This document shows positions 18,870 to 27,950 of a stretch of 52,947 nucleotides of DNA, one piece after another. The position numbers were made by a program, and so were the translations under genes. The DNA is from Steroidobacter sp. Its GTDB lineage: Bacteria > Pseudomonadota > Gammaproteobacteria > Steroidobacterales > Steroidobacteraceae. How positions within the stretch are numbered: position 1 is the stretch's first letter; every line of letters starts with the position of its first letter. Location of the stretch: assembly GCA_025929585.1 (NCBI GenBank), contig JAICPY010000021.1, positions 1-52,947 of the forward strand, given 5' to 3'. The notes beneath the pieces were generated by a model. The model had not been told where the DNA came from and did not search any database. It worked only from the letters and a program-made list of their open reading frames with translations.

Positions 18870-19646
18870 ATGTCTGCTTTAGGGAGCGAAAGCTCATGTG
18901 CACGGTTCCAGTGCCTGAAAGATCGGCGCGTGTTCATCACCGGCGGTGCGACTGGGATCGGCGCATCGATCGTGACCGCGTTCGCCGCACAAGGTGCACA
19001 CGTGGCGTTCGTCGATATCGTCAGGGAGCCGGCGCAGGCCTTGGCCCGCGCTCTGGCGGACCAATGCAAGGTGTGGTGGAGCGAGTGTGACGTCCGGGAT
19101 ATTCCTTCGCTGCAGCGCTGCATCAAAGCCGCCGCCGAGGAGCTTGGCGATTTTCATGTGTTGGTGAATAACGTCGCGAATGACGAGCGGCACGACTTGC
19201 TGAGCGTCACGCCCGAATACTGGGACGATCGGATGGCGATCAATCAGCGTCCTGCGTTTTTCGCCATCCAATCCGTGGTTCCCGGCATGCGCCGGCTCGG
19301 CGGAGGTTCGATCATCAATGTAGGTTCGGGCGGCTGGCAGATCAAAGAGTGCAAATATCCGGCTTACGCCATGGCGAAAGCGAGCATGCACGGACTGACT
19401 CGCGGCCTGGTGCGTGCTCTTGGACCCGATCGCATCCGTGTCAACACGCTCTCTCCGGGATGGACCATCACCGAACGCCAGAAGCGATGGCTCACACCGG
19501 AAGCGAAGGAAGAGCTGTTCCGCACGCAATGTCTACCCGATCAAGTCCAACCCGAAGACGTGGCGAACTTCGTGGTGTTCCTGGCATCGGACGATGCACG
19601 CATGTGCACGGGGCAGGAATACAAAGTGGATGCTGGCTGGACGTGA
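18870..19646 (+). CDS. SDR-family sugar 1-dehydrogenase (probably D-xylose dehydrogenase)
   Basis: This 258-aa classical short-chain dehydrogenase has the nucleotide motif TGGATGIG (24-31), D49 after the second strand (FVDI, which favours NAD), NNVAND in place of NNAG, the catalytic S143 (VGSGGW) and Y156-x3-K160 (YAMAK). The C-terminal GQEYKVDAGWT is typical of the family. It would oxidise an aldopentose to its lactone with NAD. It diverges from the pentonate-dehydratase gene and fits step one of a Weimberg-type route completed by the lactonase, dehydratase and FAH protein in this window. L-arabinose is the other plausible substrate. Confidence 0.85.
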   Translation: MSALGSESSCARFQCLKDRRVFITGGATGIGASIVTAFAAQGAHVAFVDIVREPAQALARALADQCKVWWSECDVRDIPSLQRCIKAAAEELGDFHVLVNNVANDERHDLLSVTPEYWDDRMAINQRPAFFAIQSVVPGMRRLGGGSIINVGSGGWQIKECKYPAYAMAKASMHGLTRGLVRALGPDRIRVNTLSPGWTITERQKRWLTPEAKEELFRTQCLPDQVQPEDVANFVVFLASDDARMCTGQEYKVDAGWT

Positions 19647-19655
19647 GCGAAGGAG

Positions 19656-19735
19656 CGGTTAGCGATAGGGAATAAGAGAATGAGGGAGCGAATAGCAAAA
19701 AAGGGCCCAAAGAGGGGAGAAGACGAGCTTCTCCC
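19656..19735. repeat. Degenerate heptamer run and 8-bp hairpin at a convergent gene junction
   Basis: After the SDR stop, GCGGTTA GCGATAG GGAATAA GAGAATG follow each other with a 7-nt period. A hairpin, GGGAGAAG-ACGAG-CTTCTCCC, lies at 19715-19735. It has an A-rich flank on its left, which reads as a weak, distant T-run on the minus strand. The hairpin may help end SDR transcription. Confidence 0.45.
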
Positions 19736-19752
19736 TCGATTCCGTCCAAATA

Positions 19753-19775
19753 GGGGCCGGATGTGATCCGGCCCC
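19753..19775 (-). terminator. Likely terminator of the 962-aa TonB receptor gene
   Basis: GGGGCCGGAT-GTG-ATCCGGCCCC is a perfect 10-bp stem with a 3-nt loop, 12 nt after the receptor stop codon at 19788. The tail on the minus strand is TATTTGG, so the T-run is short. Confidence 0.65.
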
Positions 19776-19787
19776 TTGAAGGATGGA

Positions 19788-22676
19788 TTAGAACGAGCCG
19801 CGAAGACCCAGAATGTACTGGCGTCCTGGACGGTTCAGCGTGTTGGCACGATTCTCATATCCGTAGAACGAATACTCTTCTTCATCCGTGAGGTTCAGCG
19901 CCTCGAAGCTCAAGGTGAGGTCTTGGCCGAAAGCTGCGAAGTTCACGCTGCTGGATAGATCCAAGTAACCAGCTTCACGACGGTAACCGACCTCAGGAGA
20001 GGTGGATCCGCAGTTCACGGTGCATTCCACATAGTCATCGCGATAGTTATACGAAAGCCGGACCGCAAAGCGCTCTTGCTCGTAGTAACCCACGATGTTG
20101 TAGTTGTTTTCGGCAAGGCCCAGGATCGTCTGACTTCCTGGATCCAACCGTGTGTAGTTCACAGTGATGCCGGAACCCTGAAGCAGCATATCCAGACGTT
20201 GTTGATAAAGCAGTTCCGCGCCTTTCAAGTAGGTCGTCGCGTCGATGTTTATCGGCGTATTGAATAGCACGATCGTGCTCGCACCGTTTGGCAACAGCGA
20301 CAGCAGCGTAGGATCGGTAATCGTGTCGATCGGAATGCCCGAGTTGCTAAATGGTTGCGAGGTATTGCCGCGTGTCACGAATCCGGTGATCTCCTTGTAG
20401 AACAAGTTTCCGCCGATTACTGCGCCGGGCGCAAAGTACCACTCCAGGCCGCCATCCAACTGATCCGACAGATACGGGTCCAAGTTCGGATTACCTTGGC
20501 TCACCACGCCGCCGGTGCTGAAGCTCGTGAACGGTTGAATGTCGCCGGGGTTTGGTCGGGTCATTGCCTGCGAAGCAGCAAAACGCGCTACTAAATCGTC
20601 GGTGATGTTGTAAGCGACGTTAAGCGACGGCAATACCTCGGAGTATTCACCTTCGATCGTATTGCGACCGAAATCTTCGGGACGAAGATTGAATAGATTG
20701 TCCGCTGCAGCTGGCGTCGTCGGGAGCCGAATGAATCCGATCAGCTCCTGCTCCGTCTTTACGTACCGTAGGCCGACATTCACGCGCAGTGCGTGACCTC
20801 CCAAGTCAAACAGCGCGTTGCCTTCGATGTAAGCCGAGATGTTGTCTTCTTCGAAACTGCCGGAGTTTTGAAAGTCCAGATTTGCAGCTGCATCGAGAGC
20901 ATCCGGGTCCATCAGCGAGCTGAACGCGCGCAGGTCAGCGACAGCCCAGGATCGGTATCCGGGTGAATCATCGAAGTTCTCGCCGAAATTCACTGGCACT
21001 GGGCGGCTGAAATTTGAAATATCGAAGGCTGAAAGATCCGATCCGCCGGTGAAGCCAAATGGCTGCAGTGCGGCACCCTGGCTCACGCCTATCGAAGAGC
21101 TAAATGCCAGGCGCTCGCGGAAATAGTTGTTGTACAGCGCGCCAACTTTGACATTCAGGTCTTCCTCGCCAAAGGTGACGTCCAGGGCGAAGTTTTCGTT
21201 CTCCTCTTCACGAGTACGCGGTTGAACGCGAATCGTGTCGAAGGCCCAGTTGCTCGAATCTGCCAGGTCTAATTGCGGCTCGATGCGAGGGATGCCGCCG
21301 CCGACATTGATGTTCACGACACCTGGGTCAGACAGCAACAGATATGTCGTCATGCGCCATCTGAAATCGGACTCGGCTTGAGAAGCTTTGGCTGCAATGG
21401 TGAGCAAATCCGTAGGTTTCCACTCTGCACCCAACCCTACGTGAAGGAAATCCGATTCCTGTTGGAACAATCGGTTTTCAGACCAGTATTTCGCGCCATC
21501 CAATGTGCCGCTCACAACGCTGTTGTTTTCATCCAGGACGAAGTTGCGCGGGATGATGAAACCGAACCCGGTGGCGTTGTTGGTATTCGGACCCGTCGCG
21601 CGCACCAGCATGTTGTTGGTGTAACGATCGAAGTCTGTTTCCAACTCGGCATAGATCACGTCGAGGTTCAAACTCAGGTTGTCGGTGGGCAACCATTGAA
21701 ACGCTAGCGTGCCGCCAACGCGATCTCTAGAGCCCACTTGCACCTCGGGTCGTCCAAGGCGAGGGACTTGCGCGTTCGCGAGCTCGGCGTTAGTCAAACC
21801 GGATTCGTTCCTGAAATTAGGATCCAACGAAGCCGGATTGTCGTTGGTGACACTCGGCAGGTTCCAATCGAAGCCCGGCCCATAGCCGGGTGCTGCGGGA
21901 TTGGCCGTTACGTTGCGAGGATTACCGTCCTCATCGAGTAGCCGCGGACCCACGTGGCCAGAAGTCCATCCCTGCGAGCTCCAGCCGTCGGTGCGATAGG
22001 TACGTTCAGACATGGAAAAGCTCAGCAACGCGCCGAACTTGTCGTTCCAGTTGTTGCTGATCAAGAAACTTGCGCGAGGATCGACTTCTTCAGATGTGTC
22101 CTGGTAAGCGCCTTGCACCTGATAACTGGCCGTGAACCCTGGATAGTCGAAAGGTCGCGGAGTGCGCAGGTCGACGGTTCCGGACAGACCGCCTTCCACG
22201 AGGCTGGCGCGTGGAGTCTTGGAAACCTGCAGCTGACTGAAGATCTCGGAGGGCAGGAGGTCGAAATCGAACTCTCGGTTGCGGGCCTGTTGATCGACGC
22301 TTCCTTCCGATGCAACGGAAATCGGCATGCCGTCGAGCAACACACGCGCGAAGCTCGGTCCCATGCCACGTAAGGATAGCTGTTGGCCCTCGCCATTCGT
22401 GCGAGAGATTTGCACGCCGGGCACGCGTTGCAGTGCCTCAGCCAGATTGTTGTCTGGAAGCTTGCCGACGTCCTCGGCAGAAATCGAGTCAGTGAAATTC
22501 ACCGACTCGCGCTTTGCTTCGAGCGCGACCTCGAGGCTTCCTCGGAAGCCTGTAACGATCACTTCTTCGAGTTGATCCGACGATTCGCCGGCAGTGTTCT
22601 GTGCGATCGCCCCCGCGCTCATGCACAGGCTCAACAGCCCCACGCTGCTTATCGAAACAGGTCTTCTATTTCTCAT
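19788..22676 (-). CDS. Large TonB-dependent receptor, probably for xylo- or uronic-acid oligosaccharides
   Basis: This 962-aa protein has a signal peptide ending near GAIAQ (about residue 26), a TonB box EEVIVTGFRGS and a plug with ISAEDVGKLPDNNLAEALQ, VPGVQISRTNGEGQ and SLRGMGPSFARVLLDG. The long barrel ends in YILGLRGSF with a terminal Phe. This plug wording belongs to the carbohydrate-type receptors abundant in Xanthomonadales and Caulobacterales. The gene is divergent from the ExuT-like transporter gene. A candidate GntR site (22918-22932) lies about 240 bp upstream, matching sites before the transporter, the second big receptor and the GntR gene itself. Import of glucuronoxylan fragments is inferred from this context. 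Confidence 0.86.
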   Translation of the reverse strand: MRNRRPVSISSVGLLSLCMSAGAIAQNTAGESSDQLEEVIVTGFRGSLEVALEAKRESVNFTDSISAEDVGKLPDNNLAEALQRVPGVQISRTNGEGQQLSLRGMGPSFARVLLDGMPISVASEGSVDQQARNREFDFDLLPSEIFSQLQVSKTPRASLVEGGLSGTVDLRTPRPFDYPGFTASYQVQGAYQDTSEEVDPRASFLISNNWNDKFGALLSFSMSERTYRTDGWSSQGWTSGHVGPRLLDEDGNPRNVTANPAAPGYGPGFDWNLPSVTNDNPASLDPNFRNESGLTNAELANAQVPRLGRPEVQVGSRDRVGGTLAFQWLPTDNLSLNLDVIYAELETDFDRYTNNMLVRATGPNTNNATGFGFIIPRNFVLDENNSVVSGTLDGAKYWSENRLFQQESDFLHVGLGAEWKPTDLLTIAAKASQAESDFRWRMTTYLLLSDPGVVNINVGGGIPRIEPQLDLADSSNWAFDTIRVQPRTREEENENFALDVTFGEEDLNVKVGALYNNYFRERLAFSSSIGVSQGAALQPFGFTGGSDLSAFDISNFSRPVPVNFGENFDDSPGYRSWAVADLRAFSSLMDPDALDAAANLDFQNSGSFEEDNISAYIEGNALFDLGGHALRVNVGLRYVKTEQELIGFIRLPTTPAAADNLFNLRPEDFGRNTIEGEYSEVLPSLNVAYNITDDLVARFAASQAMTRPNPGDIQPFTSFSTGGVVSQGNPNLDPYLSDQLDGGLEWYFAPGAVIGGNLFYKEITGFVTRGNTSQPFSNSGIPIDTITDPTLLSLLPNGASTIVLFNTPINIDATTYLKGAELLYQQRLDMLLQGSGITVNYTRLDPGSQTILGLAENNYNIVGYYEQERFAVRLSYNYRDDYVECTVNCGSTSPEVGYRREAGYLDLSSSVNFAAFGQDLTLSFEALNLTDEEEYSFYGYENRANTLNRPGRQYILGLRGSF

Positions 22677-22888
22677 GATCGTGCCTCCGTTTCAGATTCT
22701 GTTGGACAAGGATGTTCCGCTCCTGCTTCGCACGCTCTAAGCGAGTGGGAGCCTTGATGTTCACTGAATGTCTTGCCGAGCTGCAGCGATAGCTGCGTCG
22801 GTGCAGAAAGGGGAGAGGTCGCGATCCGCAAGTAGCGTCCGCAATAGACAATTCACGCCAGAGCTCAACATTTCAAAAACCCCCCAAC

Positions 22889-22909
22889 CGCCGTGCTTTG
22901 ATCACGGCG
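22889..22909. promoter_or_regulatory. Hairpin CGCCGTG-N7-CACGGCG with T-rich flanks
   Basis: It is a perfect 7-bp stem. On the plus strand it is followed by CTATTTTT; on the minus strand, after 7 further bases, by GGGGGGTTTTT. It sits just inside the GntR-type site on the receptor side, so it may act as a leader attenuator or a transcription insulator. Confidence 0.4.
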
Positions 22910-22917
22910 CTATTTTT

Positions 22918-22932
22918 AGTGGCCTGACCACT
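22918..22932. promoter_or_regulatory. Candidate GntR operator AGTGG-CCTGA-CCACT
   Basis: Perfect 5-bp arms surround CCTGA. The core TGGCCTGACCA fits the pattern TGGNCWGNCCA shared with three other sites in the window. FadR-type (FCD) regulators commonly bind TGGTnnnACCA-like sites, and such a regulator is encoded at 32730-33536. Confidence 0.6.
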
Positions 22933-23098
22933 TGATTCTGCTGCGGATGTGTAGATGTGTCAACTGAGGCACTTTTCGCTTAGCGAAGAGGAGAATGCGT
23001 CAAAATGACAAAATCAGAATCAATTCCGCTCAAGCAAGGTCAGCTAAATGATCGCTCGTGCGCGCTTGCCATAGTGGAGTCAACTCAGTACGCTAAAG

Positions 23099-23109
23099 TG
23101 GACTGGCCA
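23099..23109. promoter_or_regulatory. Candidate GntR operator TGGACTGGCCA
   Basis: It matches the TGGNCWGNCCA pattern. It is located 241 nt before the ATG of the ExuT-like transporter. The wider match GTGGACTGGCCAG closely resembles GTGGTCTGGCCAG before the GntR gene. Confidence 0.55.
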
Positions 23110-23350
23110 GAATGACACCGGTGGCCAAAGTGCCATGCCGATCTGTATGCGACGGATTTTCCTCGTCAGATTGCCAAGTCTTCAGCTGCTGGCTGCGAGG
23201 GCGAGAGCTGAACTCAAACCTGCTAAGGTGCGGCCCTCGCTGGGGCACCGACCCGGTGAATAAAGGTGCGCGTGCCATACGATGAAGAGGGCGCGCGAAA
23301 ACTAACGGCTCGCTAGTTGCGAGCCCATAAACAAGTGAACACGGTGATCT

Positions 23351-24868
23351 ATGAGCTCGACTGCAGCTGCGTCGCTGTCCGCGTCGGTTGGACGCTATCG
23401 CTGGGTAATTTGTGGACTGCTGTTTTTTGCGACCACGATCAACTATATCGATCGCAATGCGCTTTCCGTTCTCAAGACGACACTTCAAGCGGATCTCGGC
23501 TGGACGGATGTCGACTATGGTTGGATCACGTTTGCATTCACGGTTGCCTATGCGGCGTTTCCCTCGATTACGGGTCGAGTCATCGATCGATGGGGCGTCA
23601 AGAAGAGTCTTGCGGCAGCACTAATCCTTTGGTCAGCGATGGCCGCCGCCCACGGTTTGGTGGGTACCGTGCTCGGGTTCGTACTCGTTCGCTTCTTCTT
23701 AGGTGTTGCCGAAGCGGCGAACTTTCCAGCTTCGATCAAAGCGGTCGCGATGTGGTTTCCTCAAAAGGAGCGTGCGTTCGCAACCGGTTTGTTCAACTCC
23801 GGAACCAACATCGGCGTCGTGATGTCGTTCGTCACTGTTTGGTTGGCGACCACCTTCGGCTGGCAATGGTCGTTCGTTGCGATCGGTGCGATCGGAATGG
23901 TTTGGCTGATTTTTTGGCAGCGCGCGTTTTTCGCGCCGGAAGATCATCCGAAAGTCACCCAGGCCGAGCTCGAGTACATACGCTCTGATCAACCCCCTCC
24001 TCAAGAGTCTCTGCGCATTCATTGGACGCAGCTGCTGCGCTATCGCCAGATTTGGCCGTTCCTACTCGGCAAGCTGATCACCGATCCAGTTTGGTGGTTT
24101 TTTCTATTTTGGTTGCCCTCGTATCTCGAACGGGAGCGAGGTCAGAATCCGCTTCGCAGCGCATCGCTCCTGGCATTGATCTACACAGGTGCCACGGTCG
24201 GATCGGTTGCCGGAGGCTGGTTGTCGGGTCATCTCATCAAGCGCGGTTGGGCCGTCGGCAAGGCGCGGCTCACAACGATGTTCATCGCGGCTGTCTGCAT
24301 GCCCGGATCGATCATCGCGTACTACACGGACAGCTTCGTCGTGAGCGTCGCGTTCATAACGCTTGCGACGGCATGTCATCAAGCCTGGTCGGCGAATTTA
24401 TTCACGTCGGCCACCGATATGTTTCCACAGAAGGTATCCGGCTCGGTTGTCGGACTGGGTGCGACGACGGGTGGAGTCGGCGGCATGTTCATGACGTTAT
24501 TGACCGCGCTAGCCGTGCAATGGACAGGCAATCAGCAGATCGTGTTCATCGTCGCCGGTCTGATGCATCCATTCAGTTTGCTGCTGTTCTTCCTGTTCTT
24601 GCGTGGCCGATTCGATCACGTGGACATCGCACTGGCCGTGGACATGAACAGAGTTCACCAGCCGCTCATGATCTCGGGTGCGATCGTGACGGTGCTCGGC
24701 GCCGCCTTGGTTGCGCTGATCGCGAATAATTGGGAGCTGTGTGTTTCGGCTGCTACGCTTTCCGGTGCCGTGACTGCCGCGACAGCAGCGGGCGGCGTCG
24801 TACTGATCGGGCTGACGCTGGCCTATGCAGGTTTGCCGAAGAACAATGCGGTGGGCGTGCGCGCTTGA
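23351..24868 (+). CDS. MFS hexuronate-type transporter (ExuT-like, ACS family) with extra C-terminal helices
   Basis: This 505-aa inner-membrane carrier begins at ATG 23351. It shows TINYIDRNALSVLKTTLQ in helix 1 (the ACS-family NYxDR motif), LGVAEAANFPASIKAVAMWF and FNSGTNIGVV in helices 4-5, and a second half containing GSVVGLGATTGGVGGMF. ExuT-type proteins bring in glucuronate or galacturonate with protons. Family members are usually about 430 aa. Here the last 70 residues add two hydrophobic stretches (MISGAIVTVLGAALVALIA; TAAGGVVLIGLTLAYAG). The gene diverges from the TonB receptor and converges on uxaC, the enzyme for imported glucuronate. A GntR-type site lies upstream. Confidence 0.86.
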   Translation: MSSTAAASLSASVGRYRWVICGLLFFATTINYIDRNALSVLKTTLQADLGWTDVDYGWITFAFTVAYAAFPSITGRVIDRWGVKKSLAAALILWSAMAAAHGLVGTVLGFVLVRFFLGVAEAANFPASIKAVAMWFPQKERAFATGLFNSGTNIGVVMSFVTVWLATTFGWQWSFVAIGAIGMVWLIFWQRAFFAPEDHPKVTQAELEYIRSDQPPPQESLRIHWTQLLRYRQIWPFLLGKLITDPVWWFFLFWLPSYLERERGQNPLRSASLLALIYTGATVGSVAGGWLSGHLIKRGWAVGKARLTTMFIAAVCMPGSIIAYYTDSFVVSVAFITLATACHQAWSANLFTSATDMFPQKVSGSVVGLGATTGGVGGMFMTLLTALAVQWTGNQQIVFIVAGLMHPFSLLLFFLFLRGRFDHVDIALAVDMNRVHQPLMISGAIVTVLGAALVALIANNWELCVSAATLSGAVTAATAAGGVVLIGLTLAYAGLPKNNAVGVRA

Positions 24869-24890
24869 GGGACGATGCAAAGTGCAGATG

Positions 24891-24924
24891 CGAGCTCAGC
24901 GCGGAATCATCCGCGCTGAGCTCG
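24891..24924. terminator. Strong bidirectional hairpin between the transporter and uxaC
   Basis: CGAGCTCAGCGCGG and CCGCGCTGAGCTCG form a perfect 14-bp stem with loop AATCAT, between convergent genes (stops at 24868 and 24949). No T-run is seen, but the symmetry and place fit a shared terminator or an RNA-protecting hairpin. Confidence 0.6.
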
Positions 24925-24948
24925 TGTGATAGTGATGTCTATGCTTTC

Positions 24949-26367
24949 TCAGAGTCGATATGCGCGCTTCGGCAAGGTGTAAGCGAGATCCTTCGCCACT
25001 TCTGCCGCTTCGTCTTCATTCATCCGGTGCTCGGCCACCAGGCGTGCGAGAAATCCGCAGTCGATGCGGCGCGACACGTCATGCCTCGCGGGGATCGACA
25101 AGAACGCGCGAGTGTCGTCATTGAATCCGACCGTGTTGTAGAAGCCTGCCGTTTCAGTCGTTTGCTCCCGGAAGCGCATCATGCCTTCCGGACTATCGTG
25201 GAACCACCAGGCCGGTCCGAGCTTGAGTGCCGGGTAATGACCCGCCAGCGGCGCAAGCTCACGGCTGTAGCTGCTCTCATCCAGAGTGAACACGATGATC
25301 GACAGCGAAGGATCGTTGCCGAAGCGATTCAACAACGGATGCAATGCGCGAACGTAGTCCGTCGCCATTGGAATGTCTGCGCCGACGTTCGGTCCGAATC
25401 GATCGAACACCGACCGATTGTGATTGCGCCAAGAGCCGGGATGGATCTGCAAGACCAAGCCGTCTTCGAGGCTCATGCGAGCCATCTCGGTCAACATCTG
25501 TCCCCGGAAGGTTTCCGCATCATCCGGTTCCGCCGTGCCATGAACGATTCGAGTAAACAACGCGGCGGCTTGGGCAGGGCTCAAATCCGCAGTGTTCGCG
25601 CTGGGATGGCCGTGATCGGTGGAGGTCGCGCCCATGGTCGCGAAGAACGCGCGGCGGTTGCGGTGTGCTTCCAAATAACCACGCCAGGTGAGTGTGTCCT
25701 CGCCGGTAATCTCGCCGAACTGTTGCAGATTCTGTTTGAATCCCACCGCATCCGGATCGACCACCGGGTCAGGGCGATAGGCAGTCACCACTCGGCCTTC
25801 CCAACCGCTTGCGCGAATTTTGGCGTGGTGACGCAAATCATCGAGCGGCGATTCAGTCGTCGCCAGCGCTTCAATGTTGAATCGAGTAAACAGCGCACGC
25901 GGCCTGAAAGCTTCTTCAGCGAGCCGTGCGGCAATCGTGTCGTAGGCGCGATCCGCGTTCTGCGTCGTGAGCGGTACATCCAACTCGAAAACGTTCGCGA
26001 GTACCCAATCGAACCACATGCGCGAAGGAGTGCCGCGGAACAGGTAGTAGTGCGAGGCAAACAATCGCCAAATCTTGCGGGAGTCGTGCTCGATGGCAGT
26101 GCCGTCCAGCGCTCGCACACCGAAATCTTCGAGACGGATGCCTTGGCTGTAAAGCATACGAAAGACATAGTGATCCGGAATCAGCAACAGCGCAGCCGGA
26201 TCGGGAAACGGCGCGTTGTCGGCGAACCACTGAGGATCGGTGTGACCATGCGGGCTAATGATCGGCAGGTCATAGATCGTTGCGTAAAGCCGGCGAGCGA
26301 TGGCACGCACGGTCGCATCTGCGGGAAACAGCCGGTCAGCTGGAAGTCTGTCGCGCACGTCTTTCAT
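24949..26367 (-). CDS. uxaC: Glucuronate (uronate) isomerase UxaC
   Basis: This 472-aa protein starts at ATG 26367 (MKDVRDRLPADRLFPADATV). An in-frame start at 26511 would run into the divergent manD promoter and is rejected. Family features include ISPHGHTDPQWFADN with the H-x-H metal motif near residue 30, FRGTPSRMWFDWVLANVF, LQIHPGSWRNHN and the C-terminal GFNDDTRAFLSIPARHDVSRR. It converts D-glucuronate to D-fructuronate (and galacturonate to tagaturonate). It is divergent from the mannonate dehydratase gene and near the GH67 gene that frees 4-O-methyl-glucuronate from xylan. Fructuronate reductase, needed in between, is not in the window. Confidence 0.95.
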   Translation of the reverse strand: MKDVRDRLPADRLFPADATVRAIARRLYATIYDLPIISPHGHTDPQWFADNAPFPDPAALLLIPDHYVFRMLYSQGIRLEDFGVRALDGTAIEHDSRKIWRLFASHYYLFRGTPSRMWFDWVLANVFELDVPLTTQNADRAYDTIAARLAEEAFRPRALFTRFNIEALATTESPLDDLRHHAKIRASGWEGRVVTAYRPDPVVDPDAVGFKQNLQQFGEITGEDTLTWRGYLEAHRNRRAFFATMGATSTDHGHPSANTADLSPAQAAALFTRIVHGTAEPDDAETFRGQMLTEMARMSLEDGLVLQIHPGSWRNHNRSVFDRFGPNVGADIPMATDYVRALHPLLNRFGNDPSLSIIVFTLDESSYSRELAPLAGHYPALKLGPAWWFHDSPEGMMRFREQTTETAGFYNTVGFNDDTRAFLSIPARHDVSRRIDCGFLARLVAEHRMNEDEAAEVAKDLAYTLPKRAYRL

Positions 26368-26429
26368 TCTCGTCTCGTTCGGATGCTGTTGAGTAATCAG
26401 TGTCAATCGAGTTCTGGCGCACAAAAAAA

Positions 26430-26440
26430 ACATCTGGCCA
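26430..26440. promoter_or_regulatory. Weak GntR-type half-site ACATCTGGCCA in the uxaC/manD divergent promoter
   Basis: Eight of eleven positions match the best site (TGGTCTGGCCA); only the right half is intact. It lies 62 nt before uxaC and 91 nt before manD, where a shared operator would be expected. Confidence 0.3.
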
Positions 26441-26531
26441 ATGCGCGCCTCCATGCGTGTTGATAGTATCTCTAGCAGCGAGCCAATGCAGCGAGAGCAG
26501 CTCGCATTCAAACTTTCTAGGAGCAGCGGCG

Positions 26532-27791
26532 ATGGCGATTGAAGACAACTCTCAAGTTCGTACAGAGGGATCCGTGCGTGATCGAGAGATCGTCGCTGCG
26601 CGCGTCATCGTAACCTGCCCCGGTAGAAATTTCGTCACGTTGAAAATCGAGACGCGATCGGGAGTTTATGGTCTAGGCGATGCGACACTCAACGGCCGTG
26701 AATTGGCCGTCGCATCGTATCTTCAGGATCACGTGATACCGAATTTGATCGGTCGCGATGCTGGGCGCATCGAAGATACCTGGCAGTTCTTCTACCGCGG
26801 CGCGTACTGGCGGCGCGGGCCGGTGACGATGACCGCCATCGCTGCCGTAGACGTGGCTTTGTGGGACATTCTTTCGAAGATCGCTGGCCTGCCGCTGTAC
26901 CAAATGCTGGGTGGGCGCTCGCGCGATGGCGTGCTGGTGTACGGACATGCGAATGGCAAGGACGTCGAGGAAACCGTACAGGAAGTCGGACGCTACATTG
27001 AAAAAGGCTACAAGGCGGTTCGCGCACAAAGTGGTGTGCCGGGTATCAAGAAAGCTTATGGCGTCTCCAATCTCAAGAATGCTTATGAGCCTGCCGAAAG
27101 CGAGTTGCCGCTCGAAACGGTGTGGAACACCACCAAGTACCTCAACACCGTGCCACAGTTGTTCGAGAAATTGCGTGCCACGCATGGTCCGGACATCGAG
27201 CTACTGCACGACGGTCACCACCGGATGACGCCGATTGAAGCTGCACGGTTGGCACGCGATCTCGAACCCTATCGATTATTCTGGTTAGAAGACGCAACAC
27301 CCGCAGACAATCAGCAGTCATTCGAACTCATTCGCCGCCACTCGATTACGCCTCTGGCTGTCGGGGAGGTGTTCAATTCCATTTGGGACTGCAAGCAGCT
27401 CATCGAGAAGCAACTCATCGACTACATTCGAACGACGATCGTGCATGCAGGTGGCATTACGCACGTGCGCCGGCTTGCCGACTTCGCCGCGCTGCATCAG
27501 GTTCGCACGGGATTCCATGGCGCAACCGATCTATCGCCCGTTTGTATGGGTGCCGCACTGCACTTCGATACCTGGGTTCCGAACTTCGGCATTCAGGAAT
27601 ACATGCAGCATTGCCAAGAGACGAACGATGTTTTCCCGCATGACTACACGTTCCGCGAAGGCCGGTTGTATTGCGGTCAGACCCCTGGACACGGCGTCGA
27701 CATCGACGAGAAGCTCGCCGCAAAGTATCCGTACTCGCCGAAACAACTACCCATTGCACGTCTGGAAGACGGCTCGATGTGGGATTGGTAA
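26532..27791 (+). CDS. manD: D-mannonate dehydratase ManD (enolase superfamily)
   Basis: This 419-aa protein starts at ATG 26532 with AGGAG 8 nt upstream. It is very close to the known ManD pattern: [67 protein letters not shown] (metal Asp and catalytic His), [11 protein letters not shown] (metal Glu), AVGEVFN (metal Glu) and [11 protein letters not shown]. It dehydrates D-mannonate to 2-keto-3-deoxy-gluconate in glucuronate breakdown. It is the enolase-type enzyme, not the unrelated UxuA. The gene diverges from uxaC and converges on the GH67 gene across a heptamer repeat. The N-terminus has about 20 extra residues ahead of the conserved core. Confidence 0.95.
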   Translation: MAIEDNSQVRTEGSVRDREIVAARVIVTCPGRNFVTLKIETRSGVYGLGDATLNGRELAVASYLQDHVIPNLIGRDAGRIEDTWQFFYRGAYWRRGPVTMTAIAAVDVALWDILSKIAGLPLYQMLGGRSRDGVLVYGHANGKDVEETVQEVGRYIEKGYKAVRAQSGVPGIKKAYGVSNLKNAYEPAESELPLETVWNTTKYLNTVPQLFEKLRATHGPDIELLHDGHHRMTPIEAARLARDLEPYRLFWLEDATPADNQQSFELIRRHSITPLAVGEVFNSIWDCKQLIEKQLIDYIRTTIVHAGGITHVRRLADFAALHQVRTGFHGATDLSPVCMGAALHFDTWVPNFGIQEYMQHCQETNDVFPHDYTFREGRLYCGQTPGHGVDIDEKLAAKYPYSPKQLPIARLEDGSMWDW

Positions 27792-27799
27792 GGATGAGA

Positions 27800-27950
27800 G
27801 GGAAGGGGATCGCGGATAGGGGATAGGGGATAGGGTAGTCAGAAGCAGCAGCGCAGCTATACCGTGAGTTCGATTAGCTCCAAAAGCCTCGCGCGATGAA
27901 CGCGTTCTGTCTATCCCCAATCGCCCATCCCCTATCGCCTTCTATCCTCC
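27800..27950. repeat. Heptamer-arm inverted-repeat element between manD and the GH67 gene
   Basis: The left arm (27800-27843) holds tandem GGGGATA units and ends in TAGTCAGA. The right arm (27906-27950) begins TCTGTCTA and runs through TATCCCC, AATCGCC, CATCCCC and TATCGCC units, the degenerate complement. The central 60 nt is unrelated. It lies between stop codons of convergent genes. Its inner ends (TCAGA and TCTG) match those of the element at 32600-32725. Confidence 0.75.

Larger units (their letters stand above)
22677..23350. other. 674-bp divergent control region between the TonB receptor and the ExuT-like transporter genes
   Basis: No convincing gene is present. It holds two GntR-type sites (22918-22932 and 23099-23109), each about 240 nt from the start codon of the gene on its side, so both transcripts may have long leaders. 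A hairpin lies in the receptor-side leader (22889-22909). Another, GGCTCGC-TAGTT-GCGAGCC, lies at 23307-23325, 25 nt before the transporter ATG. Confidence 0.6.

Noticed and set aside
24730-26463. 577-aa open frame on the plus strand, antisense to uxaC
   Set aside because: uxaC on the other strand is unmistakable. The antisense product is Arg/His-rich low-information sequence with no signal peptide, motif or ribosome site.
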